From the NCBI GenBank assembly GCA_029339505.1, contig JAQISU010000179.1:15562001-15626000 (forward strand): 64,000 nucleotides of DNA, written 5' to 3'. The notes beneath the pieces are model-generated. The model ran no database searches and was not told the DNA's origin. It saw only the letters and a list, made by a program, of their open reading frames with translations. The position numbers and the translations under genes were made by a program. Shown one piece after another: positions 60,138 through 64,000 of this stretch (position 1 is its first letter; every line of letters begins with the position of its first letter). The stretch is from Unio delphinus (taxonomy: Eukaryota; Mollusca; Bivalvia; Unionida; Unionidae).

Positions 60138-60674
60138 TCAATCATATTCAACAGAATTGGGGGGCACATAAGCAAAAGCAGTGTTCTTGCCATCATTTAA
60201 TTGGATATACACACACAAGTCTTTGACATTTGTAATTGGAACTATTTTGTACTGTACATACTTGGATTTCAAAGGGACTATATTAACAGGATTTTCATCA
60301 ATCACGCCATTTTCAACTGAAACTTCAGTATTATTTCTCAGTTCCTTTATGACAGCATACTGTTGTGCTTGACACAAACAATCAATGGTACAATTTCTGT
60401 GACACTGTGTATAAACTTCAATATATTTCTTAACATGGCCAAATTTTCTTGATTCATCATTTTCGTAGAAAATAACACTGTACGAGTGTCGTTCTGAAAC
60501 TGCAGAATACTGTAAAGATTGAAACAGAATTCCATCTTTATACATCCTGTAGAAACAAAACACTTTTTTAGGTTCATTAATGCCAAGGATTGAAGTTAAA
60601 AGGTTGAGCTGTTCATTTGAAAGTCTGTGTATTACTCGACTGCCTATAACACCAATACCGTTTTTTTTCTCCAT
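60138..60674 (-). CDS. Hypothetical protein or terminal exon, 178 aa
   Basis: A clean frame from ATG to stop. It begins GVIGSRVIHRLSNEQLNLL and contains FYRMYKDGILFQSLQYS, RHSYSVIFYENDE, then CHRNCTIDCLCQ (four cysteines) and ends with NVKDLCVYIQLND. The pattern of a motif R.V.RLS...L, then F.RM...G..F.S..Y.....R.SY.V.Y, looks like the C-terminal domain of some invertebrate mobile-element or hypothetical proteins (memory only). Upstream no partner exon was found. It may be a real single-exon gene or a 3' exon of a transposon-borne gene. Confidence 0.4.
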   Translation of the reverse strand: MEKKNGIGVIGSRVIHRLSNEQLNLLTSILGINEPKKVFCFYRMYKDGILFQSLQYSAVSERHSYSVIFYENDESRKFGHVKKYIEVYTQCHRNCTIDCLCQAQQYAVIKELRNNTEVSVENGVIDENPVNIVPLKSKYVQYKIVPITNVKDLCVYIQLNDGKNTAFAYVPPNSVEYD

Positions 60675-62177
60675 ATTTTGAACCAGATTACGGGTGTACG
60701 CTTGTTGTGCAAAAAATGTTTTTTTAATTAAAAAATAATGTTAAAAAATTCACTGCAATATTCAGTTTAGTATGGGAACTCTGTTCAATTATGATAGCAA
60801 TGTATTGCATGTATATAGGAATACAGTTCTTCAATATGATTGGTTCATTCGAAATTGAGGCAACCATGCCTGTATTTACCCGCCATATGGGATTTTGCAA
60901 ACAGTTACCGCTGTCACTGTATCTCATCTTTGTAATATGCAACTTCTAATCATGTTGAATAGGAAAGAAGAAGAATTCAGAATTTTCTCCATGAAAGACA
61001 AGAAAACAGAGCTGGAATGACAATTGTGCCGTCCTGTTTAGATTTGCGAAATAATCTGGTAAAGAAAACGTTTTTCAAATTGTGTAATGTGATTTCGCTA
61101 CTGGACATGCAATACAAGAGCACGAAAAAATTAATAACATCAGCTTGCATCTTCATCTGGTGTTTATCAACAGATTACATCAAGGAGCACTGTGGAGAGA
61201 GTGAGGAATCCGAAACTTTGAAGGAGTTCAACAGGATAATCAACAGCAAGTGTGGCACAGCTAGACGTTACCTAAATGAAATGTGCTGATTTTAAAGACA
61301 TTTTACTTCAAAACAGCTTACGAGTTAGATTTATTAAGATATTTAAAAAGTCATGTGATCTTAAGTTTGTAGTCCATTCGTTTATTGTAATTGTATTAGA
61401 TTCAAAAAACTAATTTTATTGTTTTTAACACAATCATAAAGCATGGAAGTTTCATTTTCCATTTATGACAATTACTTTAGAGAGGTTGGTTCACTGATCA
61501 TTGTGGATAGAGATAATCATCACCAGCTATGAATGAATATCATCAACAGCAAGTGCGGACTGCCAGATGTTCCCAAAACAAATTGACCATCCATTTAGTA
61601 CATATGCACAAATCTGGCAAAGAATGACCCCCTTCACCCCCCCCCCATTGCATACTTATTAAGACATGCCCCACCTGTGTACATACTCTTGATGCCAAAC
61701 CAAAGTTTGTCTAGTGTCCGATAAAATTCAAACGTAGACTGAAGTCAGTCTAACAGGTTACATATTAGTCAAATAATTATAGACGTTTCACACCCATCCA
61801 CCTTGTTTCCTATGCTTACGTACATTATCAGTAGAAATGCACACTATACGCAAGCGTATGCTTTTTGGTTACCCCCCCCCCTCTATATGTACGAACTAAA
61901 TGGATGGCCCCTAATGTGAATTTTTTTAATGACCGTTAAACTTTATGATTTTTTTCAGTAAGTTGGATTTATTAAATTGTAAAATATCATCTGATATTAA
62001 TTTTTCTACTCAGTTTTTATTAGATTCTAAAACTTAAGTTTTTGTTTTTTATAATTAGTGAAATAAATAGAAATTTCACTTTCCATTTATGATAGTTCTT
62101 GCTATAATTACTTTTATTGGTTGTTGGTTCATCAAAAAAGGCAATGCTTTTATCCATTCCGAGAATTGGAACAATAC
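60675..62177. other. Non-coding host DNA with a short internal duplication
   Basis: ATCAACAGCAAGTGTGGCAC at 61238 and ATCAACAGCAAGTGCGGACT at 61539 share an 18-bp core, and the first lies in a 90-codon plus frame (61017-61289) without a known domain. Runs of C near 61640 and 61870 are low complexity. Confidence 0.4.

Positions 62178-62216
<39 letters not shown>
62178..62216. repeat. (AAT)n microsatellite, likely 3' tail of the LINE
   Basis: About 13 AAT units. On the minus strand it is an ATT tail directly after the 3' untranslated end of the LINE at 62217-62361. Confidence 0.85.
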
Positions 62217-62217
<1 letters not shown>

Positions 62218-62361
62218 CTTTATTTATAGAGGGTGACTCATTAGTCAAGGACTATTCTCCCTTGAGGCCCTCTTAATGAAAGTATAACAAATGCACATTG
62301 TGTGAAAAAGCAATAATTAGTGCTTATATTAGCATGCTTCGTATTAAAATACTAAATTCCA

Positions 62362-64000
62362 TTATCTGTTAGAAACACATGCATGCTCCTGATATCTCTT
62401 CTTAAATACTCTAATATTTTCAGCCGATTTTACATGTAGTGGAAGCTTATTCCACAGAACTGTACCAGAGTATTGAAAACTCTTTTTCAATTGGTCTGTT
62501 CTTGGTTTTGGTACTAGAAGGTTTCCATGTGAGATTGATCTCAGCTGGTATTGTGTTGAAAAAGGCCTGAATAAGTCCTGAAGATACTCTGGTGCAGTTC
62601 CATGTAGACATTTATATAAAAGAACTGGCTTGTGAAAATATATCCTGTCATATATTGTGAACCATTTGAGTTCTGTAAATAATGCTTTTGAGGGATGGTC
62701 AACAGATGTATCTAAAATTACACGTGCTGCTCGTTTCTGGAGTTTATAAATCCTGTCAAGTTCAGATTTAGCACAGTTTCCCCATACATTAGAACAGTAA
62801 TCCATTGTTGGAAGAATATACGTCTTGTAGTATAGATTGCGAGTTTCCATAGGTAAATATTTCTTGATTCTACTGAGAAGGGCAATTTTGGATGACAGTG
62901 TTTTACAAAGCTTATCAATATGGTCATTCCATAATAAATTATTATCTATGGACACACCTACAAGCCTTTCATGATTGACATTTTCTAATGGATGATTATT
63001 TATTGCAAGAGATAGTTTCGGGTTCCCTGACTTGTGTAACTTTTGTGTCGTCCCCAGAATCATACATTTTGTTTTACCTTCATTAATTACCATCATATTT
63101 TGTTGTGCCCAGTTTTGGACTCTAATAAGATCTGAGTTTAATCTTGTTTGGATAACTTCAGTATCAGAACTAGATGTATACAAGGTTGCATCATCTGCAA
63201 ACAATTCTGTATTGATGGATTCATTATTTAATGGTAGATCATTGACATAGATAAGGAAGAGGAGAGGGCCTAAAACTGAGCCTTGAGGGACTCCTGAATG
63301 AATAGTGCGAGTATGAGAGTTAATATTGCCAATGCTTACTTGTTGAGACCTTTGGTTTAGGTATAATCTAAACCAGTTTAAAGAAGGATTGTCAAACCTG
63401 TAACAGTTCAACTTTTGCAGCAGAATTTCATGATCAACAAGATCAAAAGCTTTCTTGAAGTCAAGGAAAACAATCCCAGTCATATGCCCATTACCCATTT
63501 CCTTCAACCAAAGATCAATTAATTTGGTAAGTTCTGTTTGGCATGTGTGGTACTTTCTAAATCCTGATTGTGCTTTATGAAATAGAGAGTTTGTTTCAAA
63601 AAATGTATAGACCTGAATGGCTACATGCTTTTCAAAAACTTTTGACAATACAGGTAGAATTGATATTGGTCTATAATTTCCTGGATCCTCTTTATCTCCT
63701 TTCTTAAAGATAGGTGTTACCTTTGCAGATTTCAATTTTTCTGGAAAATTACCACTCATTATACTTAAATTTATGATATGCGTTAATGACTTTGTTATTA
63801 CTGGTGCAGCAATTTTAAGGATTCGTGGACTAATACCATCCAATCCAGGGGATTTATTAATATTCAACTTAATTAGCATATCAAAAAAGTCCGCTTCACT
63901 GACATTAGCTATTGAAAAATAATTATCTTCAGGAATGTTAGCTCTTATAAATAACTGTAGAGCATCAAGTTCAATTGGGATGTTAGTCTGGTTCTGAATA
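62362..64000 (-). CDS. CR1/L2-like LINE reverse transcriptase, open, 5' end off the window
   Basis: The frame is open from the window edge to the stop at 62362, at least 545 codons. Motifs in order: INKSPGLDGISPRIL, IFKKGDKEDPGNYRPISILP, GFRKYHTCQTELTKLID, FLDFKKAFDLVDHEILLQK, SGVPQGSVLGPLLFLIYVND, ELFADDATLYTSS (catalytic FADD), then the thumb region RLVGVSIDNNLLWNDHID and YSGTVLWNKLPLHV. This is a complete non-LTR reverse transcriptase domain without internal stops. The endonuclease part lies right of the window. The missing breaks suggest recent mobility. A short 3' untranslated part and an AAT tail follow. Confidence 0.9.
   Translation of the reverse strand, partial: IQNQTNIPIELDALQLFIRANIPEDNYFSIANVSEADFFDMLIKLNINKSPGLDGISPRILKIAAPVITKSLTHIINLSIMSGNFPEKLKSAKVTPIFKKGDKEDPGNYRPISILPVLSKVFEKHVAIQVYTFFETNSLFHKAQSGFRKYHTCQTELTKLIDLWLKEMGNGHMTGIVFLDFKKAFDLVDHEILLQKLNCYRFDNPSLNWFRLYLNQRSQQVSIGNINSHTRTIHSGVPQGSVLGPLLFLIYVNDLPLNNESINTELFADDATLYTSSSDTEVIQTRLNSDLIRVQNWAQQNMMVINEGKTKCMILGTTQKLHKSGNPKLSLAINNHPLENVNHERLVGVSIDNNLLWNDHIDKLCKTLSSKIALLSRIKKYLPMETRNLYYKTYILPTMDYCSNVWGNCAKSELDRIYKLQKRAARVILDTSVDHPSKALFTELKWFTIYDRIYFHKPVLLYKCLHGTAPEYLQDLFRPFSTQYQLRSISHGNLLVPKPRTDQLKKSFQYSGTVLWNKLPLHVKSAENIRVFKKRYQEHACVSNR

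Overview
The window is animal DNA, most likely from a mollusc. It is AT-rich, has spliced exons, is crowded with LINEs, a SINE, MITEs and (TA)n tracts, and carries a SINE whose tRNA-like head and central domain resemble the RUDI/Meta-type SINEs of molluscs. Embedded in it is a large part of a virus-like integrated element of the Polinton/Maverick type (1 to about 13.9 kb).

Element region (1-13.9 kb). The 3' part of a retroviral-type integrase meets, tail to tail, a 3.5 kb replicase on the minus strand. The replicase fuses three modules: a family-B-like DNA polymerase, an SF1 (Pif1/RecD-like) helicase and a C-terminal HNH module. Divergent from it runs a plus-strand series: a zinc-finger protein, an HNH endonuclease, a non-coding block (21-bp inverted repeat plus four 22-bp iterons), two proteins of unknown function, a basic glycine-rich protein, a double-jelly-roll major capsid protein, a minor capsid-like protein, an adenain-like cysteine protease, a coiled-coil fibre-like protein, a two-helix membrane protein and a penton-like protein. 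No FtsK/HerA packaging ATPase is visible. The left end lies outside the window. Short perfect hairpins recur at gene 3' ends. Two genes carry an in-frame TGA. The major capsid and minor capsid genes change frame only at homopolymer runs.

Right edge (13.9-16.2 kb). A 50-bp tandem array is followed by a diverged copy of a ~650-bp MITE-like repeat.

Host region (16-64 kb). Six short minus-strand exons (47.5, 42.5, 33.1, 31.0, 21.8 and 16.3 kb) have compatible splice phases. At least three read like the macroglobulin domains of the alpha-2-macroglobulin/TEP/complement family. The thioester half of that gene is absent, so it would lie to the left of the viral element, which probably sits in an intron. 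The rest is a nest of mobile DNA: two solo LTRs with perfect 4-bp target duplications (one inside a LINE), a SINE with a 12-bp duplication in the same LINE, a second copy of that LINE, an RTE-like and an L1/Tx1-like LINE relic, an open CR1/L2-like reverse transcriptase running off the right edge, a TIR-bounded DNA transposon with its transposase inside a (TA)n tract, a hAT-like 1.8-kb element, several MITEs, a 60-bp minisatellite and long (TA)n microsatellites.
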